Part shown: in pieces, positions 50,301 through 58,083 of the stretch
How positions within the stretch are numbered: position 1 is the first letter of the stretch
Layout of the letters: every line of letters starts with the position of its first letter
Source: VFJQ01 sp044226525
GTDB taxonomy: Bacteria; Verrucomicrobiota; Verrucomicrobiia; Chthoniobacterales; Chthoniobacteraceae
Length of the DNA: 64,000 nt
NCBI GenBank assembly: GCA_044226525.1
Contig: JBGAGV010000031.1
Location: 46,733-110,732, forward strand
Reading direction: 5' to 3'
Notes under the pieces: generated by a model
What the model was told of the DNA's origin: nothing
What the model saw: the letters and a program-made list of their open reading frames with translations, nothing else
The model's database searches: none
Program-made: the position numbers and the translations under genes

Positions 50301-51222
50301 CGCCGGTAATGGCGGCCCCGCGACGATCCCGACTTTTGCGGGCACGGGCGGTGCGGGCGGCGGCTTCGATGGGGTGAAGATCACGGACAAAGCCGGCATC
50401 GCGTATCGACTCAGCGCGGGCTCCGGCGGCAACAGCGGACAGGATGGCCCCGACCGCGGCGGTGACGGCGGCGACTTTCACAACATCACGCTCGCGGCTC
50501 CGCGGGCCGATGTGACGCTCGGTGATTCCCAAAGCGTCAGCGGCCGCGGCGGCGCAGCCACGCTCGGCGGTGCGGGCGGCGAAGTGAACCGCGTGACCGG
50601 CACGGTGGGCAAGCTTGTGGTCTCCGCCGGTGATGGCGGCGGCACCTCCGCTCCGAGCACCGTCTCCACCGGCGGCGCGGGCGGCAACGTCAGCGGCGTA
50701 AAAGTGAAGGCAACCTACTTTGTGCAGCAACTCCGCGCCGGTTCCGGCGGCAGCACGGGCAATGGCACCGGCAACGTCGGTGGCCTCGGCGGCAGCGTCA
50801 CCGACTCGGTCATCACCGGCGACATCGGGAACTTCGCGGCCACCTTCGGTGTCGATCCCGCCATCATGGGCGGCATCATCGCCGGCCTCGGCGGCAGCGG
50901 AAATGGCGGCGCGCTCGCGCAGAATGGCGACGTGACGAATATCACCGCGGGTCGCATCGCCGCGATCTTCGCGGGCAATGCACTCACGACGAACGACCTC
51001 GCCTCGAGCAACGCCGTCCACGCGATCTCGAAGGTGACTGCGAAGATCATCGGCGCTGACTTCGACAAGGACGGCGCGCTCGACTTCAACGATTTCGCGC
51101 CCGCCGGCTTCAGCCTCACCGACACGGACACCGTGACCGATGGCCTCGTCCTCGCGCTCACGAGCGGCTTCGACACCGCGACCGTGAAAACCGTCGCCAC
51201 GCCATTCCTGCTTCTCGTTTAA
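47368..51222 (+). CDS. Giant glycine-rich LEARIAPA repeat protein, probably surface-exposed
   Basis: The 1284-residue protein begins MTTSPTRIEVLEARIAPANF, the LEARIAPA-type N-terminal motif of many large Verrucomicrobia surface proteins. Two calcium-binding loops follow (DKNFNGKLDATD near 73, DSDRDGGFDFNE near 100), and most of residues 250-1200 is a string of GGNGG/GGDGG units alternating with short hydrophobic strands, like PE-PGRS or other Gly-rich solenoids. A third loop (DFDKDGALDFNDFAP) sits near the end. ATG 47368 is chosen because the motif starts there; the longer frame would add 72 residues of shadow sequence. No N-terminal signal peptide of usual form is visible. Confidence 0.82.
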   Translation: MTTSPTRIEVLEARIAPANFLVSPVALIVIDASTGLDAVDTANETNARAASGAASAVTIEVGDKLVWDKNFNGKLDATDPVMVTVAQGRAMVLLNDSDRDGGFDFNEISGVATGGSFSGAIQTDVQGSVLTALDGSGALLLSKGTISLNSDSIVKLDVKGAITDTLAAGLNIGNVKIGAPLGVSSSVSVKTIVTGAPGGFVSFGATAFFVTSLAPSGGAIDKVTVAAGAHNIRVGDATGTDVGSPLSNITVLEQTGDISIQAGKGAPGRNGGSLSNAAVTNKSAIVGNITISGGNGGNGGTDAPGGSGGAVSGVTIKIPESFGDFTINGGDGGNGNGFGNGGFGANVSGVNVAVGKQLSGNFTVSAGTGGNGGASAGTIGGDGGTVNPVTFNAAQMHGAIIASGGNGGTGKAGGKGGDMNGFTGKIATQLTGSFDLFAGNGGDSSNGAGHDGGSVHAVNVTVGHQLGSFVVTAGNGSKGTGGGSTTTGGAAGLVDGVTYVVKKTLNGSIYVGGGNGGVSDGGASGAGGDVAHVTVNVPTQSGVLTIAGGNGGDGPSNTASGKGGDVSAISVTLGSALLPDKAQHSIIGGTGGNNTSSGGGGAGGAITDATVKVTLLGGPLEIHAGDGGNGSGPTGAGGAGGAILRAKAWATEHAQDSILMNGGDGGNASGGLGGVGGNITDSSLAAKALDGALSMSGGDGGNSETSSAGAGGAVVNGVITGSGYASIFGGTGGNGSTAGGAGGAVSKGNLKILVGAAYVAGGNGGSGIAAGAGGIVDQTAINVTRQVNGQTAFSGGNAGSSLGGASSAGGNGGDVTNSSINVVSGFGGVSLDAGRASATNAASAGRGGKIDNVKLTLGKGMVVSALNINTGSGGSTNGPSSVGGAGGDIRALTFNSSGSVLSFTVLTGIGGSSTNNVGGAAGNVTESSFTSLGAAFNPVFILGFGGSGSTGGGAGGGFSNVALNFGRGMSAADSVSLTAGNGGPATIPTFAGTGGAGGGFDGVKITDKAGIAYRLSAGSGGNSGQDGPDRGGDGGDFHNITLAAPRADVTLGDSQSVSGRGGAATLGGAGGEVNRVTGTVGKLVVSAGDGGGTSAPSTVSTGGAGGNVSGVKVKATYFVQQLRAGSGGSTGNGTGNVGGLGGSVTDSVITGDIGNFAATFGVDPAIMGGIIAGLGGSGNGGALAQNGDVTNITAGRIAAIFAGNALTTNDLASSNAVHAISKVTAKIIGADFDKDGALDFNDFAPAGFSLTDTDTVTDGLVLALTSGFDTATVKTVATPFLLLV

Positions 51223-51263
51223 ACGAGCATCCTGCCGGCCAGGAGCGTCTCGAAACAAGCGAT

Positions 51264-52073
51264 CTAATCCACCAGCGCAGGCTCGCCACCGATTTGAAAA
51301 CGGGTGGAGATATCGCGTTGCGTCGCGCAGAAAACTTCGACCGGCTCGCTGGTGCGGGCGGCAATGGCAGCGCGCACGGTGCCGATGGCCAGCTCGGGCG
51401 AATTGCAATCCCGGCTCAGGTGGCCGAGCACGGCGCGCTTGAGTTTTCCCTCGAGCAAATCCGCCAGCACCGCCGCCGCAGCGGCATTCGAGAGATGCCC
51501 ATGCCGCGACATGATCCGCTGTTTCACGCTCCACGGACGTTTCGTATCGACCTGCAGCAGTTTCTCGTCGTGGTTCGTCTCGATCACCACGGTGTGCGCG
51601 GCGCGCATCCGCTCATGCACGAGCTTAGTCGCAAACCCGAGATCGGTCAGAAAACCAAGCGCCGCCCGGCCACAATGCAAAACGAAGCCCACCGGCTCGA
51701 CGGCATCATGCGGCACCGGAAAGGTTTCGACGGCGATGTCGCCGATCGTGAAATCGTTTCCGGTGACGAACATCCTCCAGTCCTTCGCGACCTTTTGATC
51801 TCGCCGCAGCGCCTCGGAAGTCATCCGGTTACAATAAATCGGTGTCTGGAACTTTTTGCACCACACCTCGAGGCCTCCCGCGTGGTCGCCATGCTCGTGC
51901 GTGAGCAGGATGCCGTCGATCCCGAGCGGGTTGACTCCACAGGCGCTAAGACGTTCGGCGATCTGCTTCGCGCTCAGCCCGCCATCGATCAATAAACGCG
52001 TCCGTGGCGTCTCGATGAGCGCACAATTGCCCGCGCTGCCGCTGCCGAGAATGGTGAGATGAAAGGTGGACAC
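51264..52073 (-). CDS. MBL-fold metal-dependent hydrolase (YycJ/WalJ-like)
   Basis: The 269-residue protein has LTILGSGSAGNCALIE, LLIDGGLSAKQIAERL, ILLTHEHGDHAGGLEVW (zinc-binding HxHxDH), FPVPHDAVEPVGFVL and GHLSNAAAAAVL with a final GHLSRDCN. This is the YycJ/WalJ group of metallo-beta-lactamase-fold proteins, implicated in cell-wall or DNA-repair-related coordination in other bacteria. The GTG at 52073 is the likely start. It lies convergent to the Gly-rich gene. Confidence 0.88.
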   Translation of the reverse strand: MSTFHLTILGSGSAGNCALIETPRTRLLIDGGLSAKQIAERLSACGVNPLGIDGILLTHEHGDHAGGLEVWCKKFQTPIYCNRMTSEALRRDQKVAKDWRMFVTGNDFTIGDIAVETFPVPHDAVEPVGFVLHCGRAALGFLTDLGFATKLVHERMRAAHTVVIETNHDEKLLQVDTKRPWSVKQRIMSRHGHLSNAAAAAVLADLLEGKLKRAVLGHLSRDCNSPELAIGTVRAAIAARTSEPVEVFCATQRDISTRFQIGGEPALVD

Positions 52074-52170
52074 GCGCCGCTGAGCTAAGCGCGAACCGCC
52101 GCCACGTCAAAGCGCGGCGCGCACGATTCCCGCCCAGCGACCACCGGTTGATCCGCGCCCGACAAAAAAA

Positions 52171-52893
52171 CTATCTAGCGTTCAACGAGGCCAGGACTTC
52201 CGGGTCGCGCACATCGGCCCAGTCGCCGCTGAGTTCGATCGCCCGCACTTTCCCCGTGCTCTGCGCCAGCGTGCGAATCGCATCGGTCAGTTCGTATTCG
52301 CCACGCGGGGATTTTTCCAGTTTCGCGGTGTGCTCGAAGATGCTCGGAGCAAACGTATAGACTCCCGCGTTATACCAGGGGCTGGTCGGCTCGCCCGGGC
52401 CGGGTTTCTCGCGCACGTCGGTGACGGTGAAACTCCCGTCCACAAAGATGGCACCGCCCTTGGCGATTTCGCCCGGGTTATGTTTCACGGAGATCAGCGC
52501 TTCCGCGCCGTCCAGCGCCACGAGGCTGCGATAGTTTTCCGGGTTGATGAGAATATCCCCGTAGCTGAGCACGAAGGGCTGGTTCCCGGCGAAGTCCTTC
52601 GCCAGTTCGACGACCCGGCCCGTGCCGTCCTGCACTTCCTGGGTGACGTATTCGACGGCCAGGTCATACGCCGAGCCATCGCCAAAATGGTCGCGCACGA
52701 CTTCCGCGCGCCAGCCGACCACGATCAGCACGCGTTGCACGCCAGCCGCACGCAGGCCGGAGACGATGTGCCCCAGGATCGGCTTGCCCTGCACGGGCAG
52801 CATCGGTTTGGGGATCTCGTTGGTAAGCTCGCGCATGCGGGTTCCTTTGCCCGCGGCGAGCAGAACGGCTTGGGAGACCAGAGGTGAAGACAT
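52171..52893 (-). CDS. Nucleotidyltransferase of sugar-1-phosphate (NTP_transferase)
   Basis: The 240-residue protein opens with QAVLLAAGKGTRMRELTNEIPKPMLPVQGKPILGHI, the nucleotide-binding signature of sugar nucleotidyltransferases, followed by FVLSYGDILIN and DVREKPGPGEPTSPWYNAGVYTF. It would activate a hexose-1-phosphate to an NDP-sugar for polysaccharide synthesis. The exact sugar is not visible. ATG 52893 starts at MSSPLVSQ; an upstream ATG at 52923 is possible. Confidence 0.88.
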   Translation of the reverse strand: MSSPLVSQAVLLAAGKGTRMRELTNEIPKPMLPVQGKPILGHIVSGLRAAGVQRVLIVVGWRAEVVRDHFGDGSAYDLAVEYVTQEVQDGTGRVVELAKDFAGNQPFVLSYGDILINPENYRSLVALDGAEALISVKHNPGEIAKGGAIFVDGSFTVTDVREKPGPGEPTSPWYNAGVYTFAPSIFEHTAKLEKSPRGEYELTDAIRTLAQSTGKVRAIELSGDWADVRDPEVLASLNAR

Positions 52894-53012
52894 CGTCCCG
52901 CACGCTGTGCGCAGCGCTCTCATCCGGTCAAGTGATTGATCGTGAGGATCGAGAGAAGAATGAAAAGTGAATGACTCCCATCACTCCCCTTCCTCTCATT
53001 CCTCCCAGCAAA

Positions 53013-53040
53013 CGCAAAAGGCCGCGTCCAGGACGCGGCC
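53013..53040 (-). terminator. Rho-independent terminator of the dksA-like/rpmG/rpsR unit
   Basis: The 10-base palindrome GGCCGCGTCC (53020-53029) / GGACGCGGCC (53031-53040) forms a strong stem on the minus strand, followed in that direction by TTTTGCGTTTG. It sits 38 bases after the rpsR stop, in the correct orientation. Confidence 0.75.
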
Positions 53041-53077
53041 CTTGCGGAAATGAAATGAATTTCTCTTCTCGTGCGCC

Positions 53078-53320
53078 TTAGCGCATGAGCAGCGCCTGAC
53101 GGGAGCGTTTGATCTCGCGGGTGATCTTCCGGTGGAAGTGGGCCGGCATGCCGGTCACACGACGGGGAAGGATCTTGCCGCTTTCGGTCACGAATTTCTT
53201 CAGCAGCTCGGGATTCTTGTAATCGATCGAATCCAGCGAGATGTCCACGCGACGCCGGGGCATGGCGCGGTTGGCGCGGCGGAAATTGGAACGGCGTTGA
53301 GGTGTCTTGGGTGTGCTCAT
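53078..53320 (-). CDS. rpsR: 30S ribosomal protein S18
   Basis: The 80-residue basic protein has the S18 core: ISLDSIDYKNPELLKKFVTESGKILPRRVTGM and the C-terminal RKITREIKRSRQALLM. The length fits bacterial S18. It is preceded by rpmG with nine bases between, and followed by the terminator, so it ends the unit. S18 usually sits between rpsF/ssb and rplI; here the neighbours are rpmG and a DksA-like gene. Confidence 0.97.
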   Translation of the reverse strand: MSTPKTPQRRSNFRRANRAMPRRRVDISLDSIDYKNPELLKKFVTESGKILPRRVTGMPAHFHRKITREIKRSRQALLMR

Positions 53321-53329
53321 GGTCGTGGA

Positions 53330-53503
53330 CTACTTGATTTCCCGGTGCAGCGTGCGCCGCTTGAGGAACCAGTTGTATTTAACTTTTTCGAGGCGGTTCG
53401 GCGTGTTCGGGCTCTTCTTGTTGCGCTTGCTGATGTAGCGCGACGGAGATTTGCCCTCCGCACGGGCCTCGGTGCATTCGAGGATGATGTTCTCGCTTGG
53501 CAT
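53330..53503 (-). CDS. rpmG: 50S ribosomal protein L33
   Basis: A 57-residue frame: MPSENIILECTEARAEGKS at the N-terminus and SRYISKRNKKSPNTPNRLEK, then VKYNWFLKRRTLHREIK at the end. YISKRNKKSPNTPNRLEL-type sequence and LKRRTLHRE are hallmarks of L33. The residue Cys10 and the absence of a second CxxC suggest a zinc-free or partly degenerate form. It is under 60 codons, so easily missed. ATG 53503; TAG at 53330-53332; seven bases upstream of the DksA-like stop. Confidence 0.96.
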   Translation of the reverse strand: MPSENIILECTEARAEGKSPSRYISKRNKKSPNTPNRLEKVKYNWFLKRRTLHREIK

Positions 53504-53509
53504 GGCAGT

Positions 53510-54271
53510 TTATTCTTCTTCTTTGGTCTTGGTTTCGGGCGTGGTCGTCTCCTCCTCACCGTCGTCGTCGCCTTCATCTTCGGTGAGGCCGAAGAGGGAA
53601 GTAACCGGCGTGCGGGATTTGGCGACGCGACGCTGGCGCTCAAACTGCGCCTGGCATTCGACAGTGTAACGCGCGAAGGGCAAAGCCTCGAGGCGCGCGT
53701 GAGCGATCGGTTTGCCACTCATTTCGCAGACGCCATAGGTGCCGGCATCGACGCGCTTGAGGGCTTCTTCGATCTCGTAAAGGGCATCCTGCTCCTGGGA
53801 GAGGAGCGAAAGGGCGAAATCGCGGTCGTAGGCATCGCTGCCTGCATCGGCCTGGTGCATGCCGAAGGCACTGGCCTCGCTGCCTTCCGCACGGCTGCGG
53901 AGGGTGTCCTTGGCAACGCCACTCATGGAGTCGAGCAGTGTGTCGCGGAGCTGGAGCAGGCGATCTTTCTGCTTTTCGAGGAAAGGCGAGAGCTTGACCG
54001 GCTTCTCCTTCTTCGGAGCGACGGTAACCGGCTTAACGGGGGCTGCCTTGGGCGCGGTTTTGGGCGCAGCCTTGGCCGCAGGTGCCTTCGAAGCGGGCTT
54101 CGAGGCCTTTTCCTTGGCGGAGCTGGCTTTTAATTTCACCTTCTTGTCGCTCGCCTTGGGTGCCGGCTTGGCGGCAGCCGCCTTTGGCGCCTTGGCAGGC
54201 TTTTTCGCCGCGTGCTTGGGGGACGCGTTTTTCGATTTGGCTGGCGCTTTGGAAGGCTTGTGTTTTGGCAT
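53510..54271 (-). CDS. DksA/TraR-type zinc-finger-like protein with a Lys/Ala-rich N-terminal tail
   Basis: The 253-residue protein has about 95 residues of Lys/Ala/Pro-rich, histone H1-like sequence (KPAKAPKAAAAKPAPKASDKK and similar), then a DksA-like part: LRDTLLDSMSGVAKDTLRSRAEGSEASAFGMHQADAGSD, LLSQEQDALYEIEEALKRVDAGTYGVCE, and the finger CEMSGKPIAHARLEALPFARYTVEC. Compared with the DksA pattern CxxCGxxI...CxxC, two cysteines are replaced (CEMS; ECQAQ), so zinc binding is doubtful. The acidic C-terminus (DEGDDDGEEE) balances the basic tail. The tail suggests DNA or RNA binding; RNA polymerase regulation as in DksA is inference. Confidence 0.82.
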   Translation of the reverse strand: MPKHKPSKAPAKSKNASPKHAAKKPAKAPKAAAAKPAPKASDKKVKLKASSAKEKASKPASKAPAAKAAPKTAPKAAPVKPVTVAPKKEKPVKLSPFLEKQKDRLLQLRDTLLDSMSGVAKDTLRSRAEGSEASAFGMHQADAGSDAYDRDFALSLLSQEQDALYEIEEALKRVDAGTYGVCEMSGKPIAHARLEALPFARYTVECQAQFERQRRVAKSRTPVTSLFGLTEDEGDDDGEEETTTPETKTKEEE

Positions 54272-54385
54272 GATGCGAGGGGAGCGAATCTCAGATTCCT
54301 CGGTCCTTTCGGGAAAATTTGGGCGCGTCTTCTACGCGCGGTCCCCTAGCCGCGCAAGGGGTAATTGCCGTCATTTTCTCCGGGG

Positions 54386-56281
54386 TTAAATCGACACCAG
54401 ATCTTCCCCCCCGCGCAAGCGCGGCTTGAGGAATTCCATGATGCGGGCAATCGACTCTTCCAAGGAATCGCGATCGGTGTGGACCGTGACCTCTGGATCG
54501 GCCGGCACTTCGTAGGGCGCCGAGATGCCGGTGAAATCCTTGATCTCCCCGGCGCGCGCCTTTTTGTAGAGGCCTTTCGGATCGCGCTGTTCGCAGACCT
54601 CGATCGGGGCGTTGACGAAAACTTCGATGAACTCGCATCCCCCCTGCAGCGCGACTTCGCGAGCGCGGCGGCGGTCGGCACGATACGGACTGATGAACGC
54701 GGTGATGACGATCGTGCCGGAATCGGCCATGAGCTTGGCGACTTCCGCGACGCGGCGGATGTTTTCCTCACGATCTTCGGCACTGAAGCCGAGGTTCGAG
54801 TTGAGCCCGTGGCGAATGTTGTCGCCATCGAGCACATAAACGTGGTGATTCGTATTGAAGAGCTCGCGTTCGAGCGCGTGCGACAGCGTCGATTTGCCCG
54901 AACCGCTTAAGCCTGTGAGCCACACGACGGCACCCTTGTGGCCGTTGCGGAGCGCGCGGTGTTTCGCGGTAACCTGGCCTTCGCTCCAGAAGATGTTTTG
55001 CGATTTCACCTTCGTGCGGTCGAGATAGGTGCCACCGAAAATGATGCCGCCACCGGCGACCTGCCGGTTATCGACGATCACGAATCGCCCCATCAGCGCG
55101 TTACGATCCGCGTTGTCCATGACCAGCGGGCCGCGGGTCTGGATCGTCACTTCCGCCACGTCGTTGCGCGCGATGTAGTCGCGCCCGCTCGCGGCGATGT
55201 CGAGCGTGCTGGCATCGATGATTTTTTCGACACTCACGATCTCGGCGTCGAGTTCCTGCGTGGTAAGCTTGATCTTGGTGCGCTCACCCACGTTGAGGTT
55301 GCGCTTGCCCATCCAGAACAGGCGGGCCTTGAACCGGTTCGATTCGATCGGCGCATCCTTTTCGTGCGAGGCGACGTGGCCACGATCGATAAAAACCTGC
55401 TCGGTCAGCGTGATGCCGACGCTTTCCCCGGCCACGGCGGAGTCGCTCTTCGGCGCATTCCATTTCTCGATGCTCGCGACGACGGAGGTCTTATTGTTTG
55501 GTGAGAAGACGAGCGTGTCGCCCACCTTGAGCGAACCCGCTTCGATGCGGCCTGCTATGATGCGGCGATCGTCGAAACGATACACGTCCTGAATCGGGAA
55601 ACGCAGCGGCAGTTCCGCGAGCGATTTCGGCGGCTCGAAGGTGTCGAGCATCTGCGTGATCGTCGGGCCGTTATACCAAGGCATCTCGTTCGGCGCTGCG
55701 GCATCGACGTTGAAGCCGTTGCGCGCGGACACGGGCACGAACTGCCGCGCTTCGAGTCCGATCTGCTTGAGGAAGGCCTGGTATTCGCCGACCACTTCGT
55801 TGAAGCGCGCTTCGCTGAAATCGACGAGGTCCATCTTGTTCACGGCGACCACGACCTGCGAAATGCCAAGCAGCGAGAGCAGGTAACCATGACGGCGCGA
55901 TTGCTCCTGCACCCCTTCATTCGCCGCAATGAGCAGCACCGCCGCATCGGCACTGGCCGCGCCGGTGATCATGTTTTTCAGGAACTCCTTATGCCCCGGC
56001 GCATCGATGATGACGTAGGGCCGCTTGGCCGTCTTGAACTGGATCTGCGTCGTATCGATGGTGATATTCTGCGCCTGCTCCTCCAGCAGCGCATCGAGCA
56101 GGAACGAATACTCGAACTCCATGTTCTCCTGCTTACAGGCCGCCTGCATTTGCTCGACCTTGCCGTCGGGCAGCGACTTCGTGTCGTAAAAAATACGGCC
56201 GATGAGCGTGGATTTGCCGTGATCGACGTGTCCGACGAAGACAACGCGGAGGCGGCGGGTTTGTTCGCTATTCAAAGACAT
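54386..56281 (-). CDS. cysN: Bifunctional sulfate adenylyltransferase subunit 1 / adenylylsulfate kinase (CysNC)
   Basis: The 631-residue protein fuses an EF-Tu-like GTPase (GHVDHGKSTLIG, DAPGHKEFLKNM, NKMDLVDF) to a C-terminal APS kinase starting at about residue 440 (VWLTGLSGSGKSTLSHALE, LDGDNIRHGLNSNLGFS, FISPYRADR). The CysN part with CysD makes APS from sulfate and ATP; the CysC part phosphorylates APS to PAPS. The start at ATG 56281 begins MSLNSEQTRR; a GTG at 56311 is less likely. It is the last gene of the cysH-cysD-cysNC unit. Confidence 0.95.
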   Translation of the reverse strand: MSLNSEQTRRLRVVFVGHVDHGKSTLIGRIFYDTKSLPDGKVEQMQAACKQENMEFEYSFLLDALLEEQAQNITIDTTQIQFKTAKRPYVIIDAPGHKEFLKNMITGAASADAAVLLIAANEGVQEQSRRHGYLLSLLGISQVVVAVNKMDLVDFSEARFNEVVGEYQAFLKQIGLEARQFVPVSARNGFNVDAAAPNEMPWYNGPTITQMLDTFEPPKSLAELPLRFPIQDVYRFDDRRIIAGRIEAGSLKVGDTLVFSPNNKTSVVASIEKWNAPKSDSAVAGESVGITLTEQVFIDRGHVASHEKDAPIESNRFKARLFWMGKRNLNVGERTKIKLTTQELDAEIVSVEKIIDASTLDIAASGRDYIARNDVAEVTIQTRGPLVMDNADRNALMGRFVIVDNRQVAGGGIIFGGTYLDRTKVKSQNIFWSEGQVTAKHRALRNGHKGAVVWLTGLSGSGKSTLSHALERELFNTNHHVYVLDGDNIRHGLNSNLGFSAEDREENIRRVAEVAKLMADSGTIVITAFISPYRADRRRAREVALQGGCEFIEVFVNAPIEVCEQRDPKGLYKKARAGEIKDFTGISAPYEVPADPEVTVHTDRDSLEESIARIMEFLKPRLRGGEDLVSI

Positions 56282-56323
56282 GAGACGTTCGGAAGATGGT
56301 TGAGTGGACACGGGCTCGTCGGC

Positions 56324-57268
56324 TTACATGAAGCCCTTCGCGCGCAGCTTCTGCATCGCGTTGCGCTCGTGGTGATCCTGGGCGCGGCCAGCGCGCTCGC
56401 TGGTCTTGGTGGTGGCGAGTTCGTCGATGATCTTGTCGATCGTGTCGGCGTCGCTGGGGGCGGGGTTTGAGATCGGCCAGTCGCCGAGCGAGCGGAAGCG
56501 GTAACGGTTTCCGTCCGGCGCCTTGCGGGCGAAATACATCTTCGGAATCGGGATGCCTTCGCGTTGGATATACATCCAGATGTCGCGCTCGCTCCAGTCG
56601 AGCAGTGCCTGCACGCGGACGTGTTCACCGGGTGCGCAACTGGTGGTGAACTGATTCCAGAACTCCGGCGGCTGATCCTTGTAGTCCCACTCGAAGTCTT
56701 TCGTGCGCGGGCTGAAATAACGCTCCTTGGCGCGGGTCGAGTCTTCATCGCGGCGGATGCCCGTGATGAGCGCGTCCCACTTGTGCTCGGCCATGACCTG
56801 CTGCAACGCGACGGTCTTCAACTCGTGCGTGCAGGTGATCGGGTCCGCCGTATCGAAGCCGATGGGGCCGCGCTCCGCGTAGTCACCTGTGCCGGCACGC
56901 GCGTCTTCGTTGATTTTCACGATCAGGTTGAGGTTATGATACTGCACCGCCCAGTCGCGGTAATCGAGCATCTCCGGAAACTCGTAGGTCGTGTCGATGT
57001 GCAGCAACGGATACGGGATGTGACCGCAGAACGCTTTTTTCGACAGCCAGATAAGGACGTTCGAGTCCTTCCCCATCGACCACGGCATGCAGATGTTTTT
57101 GAAGTGGTGAAACGCCTCGCGAATGATGAACACACTCTGCGCTTCGAGCGCATCGAGGTGCGCGGCGTCGGCGCGGGAGATTTGTTCCGGGAAAAACGCG
57201 GGAGGTTCCGCCGGATCGGGCGCGGCGTAAAGTCTGCCGTAAGCGGGGTGCTTGGTGTGGTCCGTCAT
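56324..57268 (-). CDS. cysD: Sulfate adenylyltransferase subunit 2 (CysD)
   Basis: The 314-residue protein shows the ATP-pyrophosphatase-type PP-loop region (PWSMGKDSNVLIWLSKKAF), LLHIDTTYEFPEM, ALITGIRRDEDSTRAKERYFSPR and the C-terminal NAMQKLRAKGFM. It pairs with CysN to form the GTP-driven ATP sulfurylase. It lies between cysH (12 bases) and cysNC (42 bases) on the same strand. The usual family length of about 300 is met. Confidence 0.96.
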   Translation of the reverse strand: MTDHTKHPAYGRLYAAPDPAEPPAFFPEQISRADAAHLDALEAQSVFIIREAFHHFKNICMPWSMGKDSNVLIWLSKKAFCGHIPYPLLHIDTTYEFPEMLDYRDWAVQYHNLNLIVKINEDARAGTGDYAERGPIGFDTADPITCTHELKTVALQQVMAEHKWDALITGIRRDEDSTRAKERYFSPRTKDFEWDYKDQPPEFWNQFTTSCAPGEHVRVQALLDWSERDIWMYIQREGIPIPKMYFARKAPDGNRYRFRSLGDWPISNPAPSDADTIDKIIDELATTKTSERAGRAQDHHERNAMQKLRAKGFM

Positions 57269-57280
57269 TGCTTAAAAAAA

Positions 57281-58018
57281 TCAGATGCTTTCGCCGAGAA
57301 AGGTATGAATGCCGCACTCGGCCTTGTCGAAGCCGGTCCAGCGGCCGGCGCGTTCGTTTTCCCCACCGTCGGTAGCCCGGGTGCAGGGCCAGCACCCGAT
57401 GGAGCGAAAACCGCGGTCGTGCAGCGGATTGTAGGGAATCTTGTTCTCGCGGATGTGCGCCCAGACGGCGTCGCGCGACCACGGAGCCATCGGGTTGAGC
57501 TTCAGGATGTAGTGATCGCGGATGACGTCGAAATGGTAGAGTTCGAGGATGCGCGTCTTCTCCCGCGTATCGCTCTGCTGGCGGCGCAGGCCGGTCATCC
57601 AGACACTCAGGGTCTCCAGCTTTTTCTGGAGCGGCACGACTTTGCGCAGAGTGCAGCAGAGATCCGGCTTGGTTTTCCAGAGTTCGGGACCGAGTTCCGC
57701 CGCCTGTTGCCCAGGGGTCTGCTCGGGGAGCAGCCCTTCGATCTCGATGCCAAAGTGGTCTTCCAAGCGCTTCTTGAGTTCGATCGTCTCAGGAAAAAGG
57801 AGCTGCGTATCGAGCGTAAAAACCGGGATGCGGAGCCCGGCGCGAACGGCATGATCGATCATCACCAACCCGGCGCCTTGGAAGCTCGTGCCGATGGCCG
57901 CCTTCTCGCCGTAGTTCTCCCACGCCCAGCGGAGAATCTCTGTCAGCGAAGAGCTCTCGAACTTCTCGGCGAGTTCGCGGACTTGTTGAGGATGGATGGA
58001 ATCAGCGGCTAAAGACAA
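57281..58018 (-). CDS. cysH: Assimilatory adenylylsulfate (APS) reductase
   Basis: The 245-residue PP-loop protein has CC at 121-122 (DLCCTLRKVVPL), C209 and C212 in SIGCWPCTRA, and the catalytic C235 in AECGIH. The CC...CxxC tetrad binds a [4Fe-4S] cluster and marks APS-using reductases rather than PAPS-using ones. It starts with TTG at 58018. It heads the sulfate-assimilation unit. Because a CysC domain also makes PAPS in this unit, PAPS probably has another use such as sulfation. Confidence 0.93.
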   Translation of the reverse strand: MSLAADSIHPQQVRELAEKFESSSLTEILRWAWENYGEKAAIGTSFQGAGLVMIDHAVRAGLRIPVFTLDTQLLFPETIELKKRLEDHFGIEIEGLLPEQTPGQQAAELGPELWKTKPDLCCTLRKVVPLQKKLETLSVWMTGLRRQQSDTREKTRILELYHFDVIRDHYILKLNPMAPWSRDAVWAHIRENKIPYNPLHDRGFRSIGCWPCTRATDGGENERAGRWTGFDKAECGIHTFLGESI

Positions 58019-58021
58019 AGT

Positions 58022-58054
58022 CTATAGGAATAGTAGGGATTTATACTTTCCACC
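58022..58054 (-). promoter_or_regulatory. AT-rich putative control region of the cys unit
   Basis: In an otherwise GC-rich setting this stretch (plus-strand TCTATAGGAATAGTAGGGAT, then TTATAC) is AT-rich and lies immediately upstream of the cysH start. It contains TATAAA-like and CTATTCCTATAG-like pieces that could be a promoter and a regulator site. I cannot assign a precise -10/-35. Confidence 0.3.
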
Positions 58055-58083
58055 GGCCTGCCTGCCTTGGCAAGGGCTTTTCG

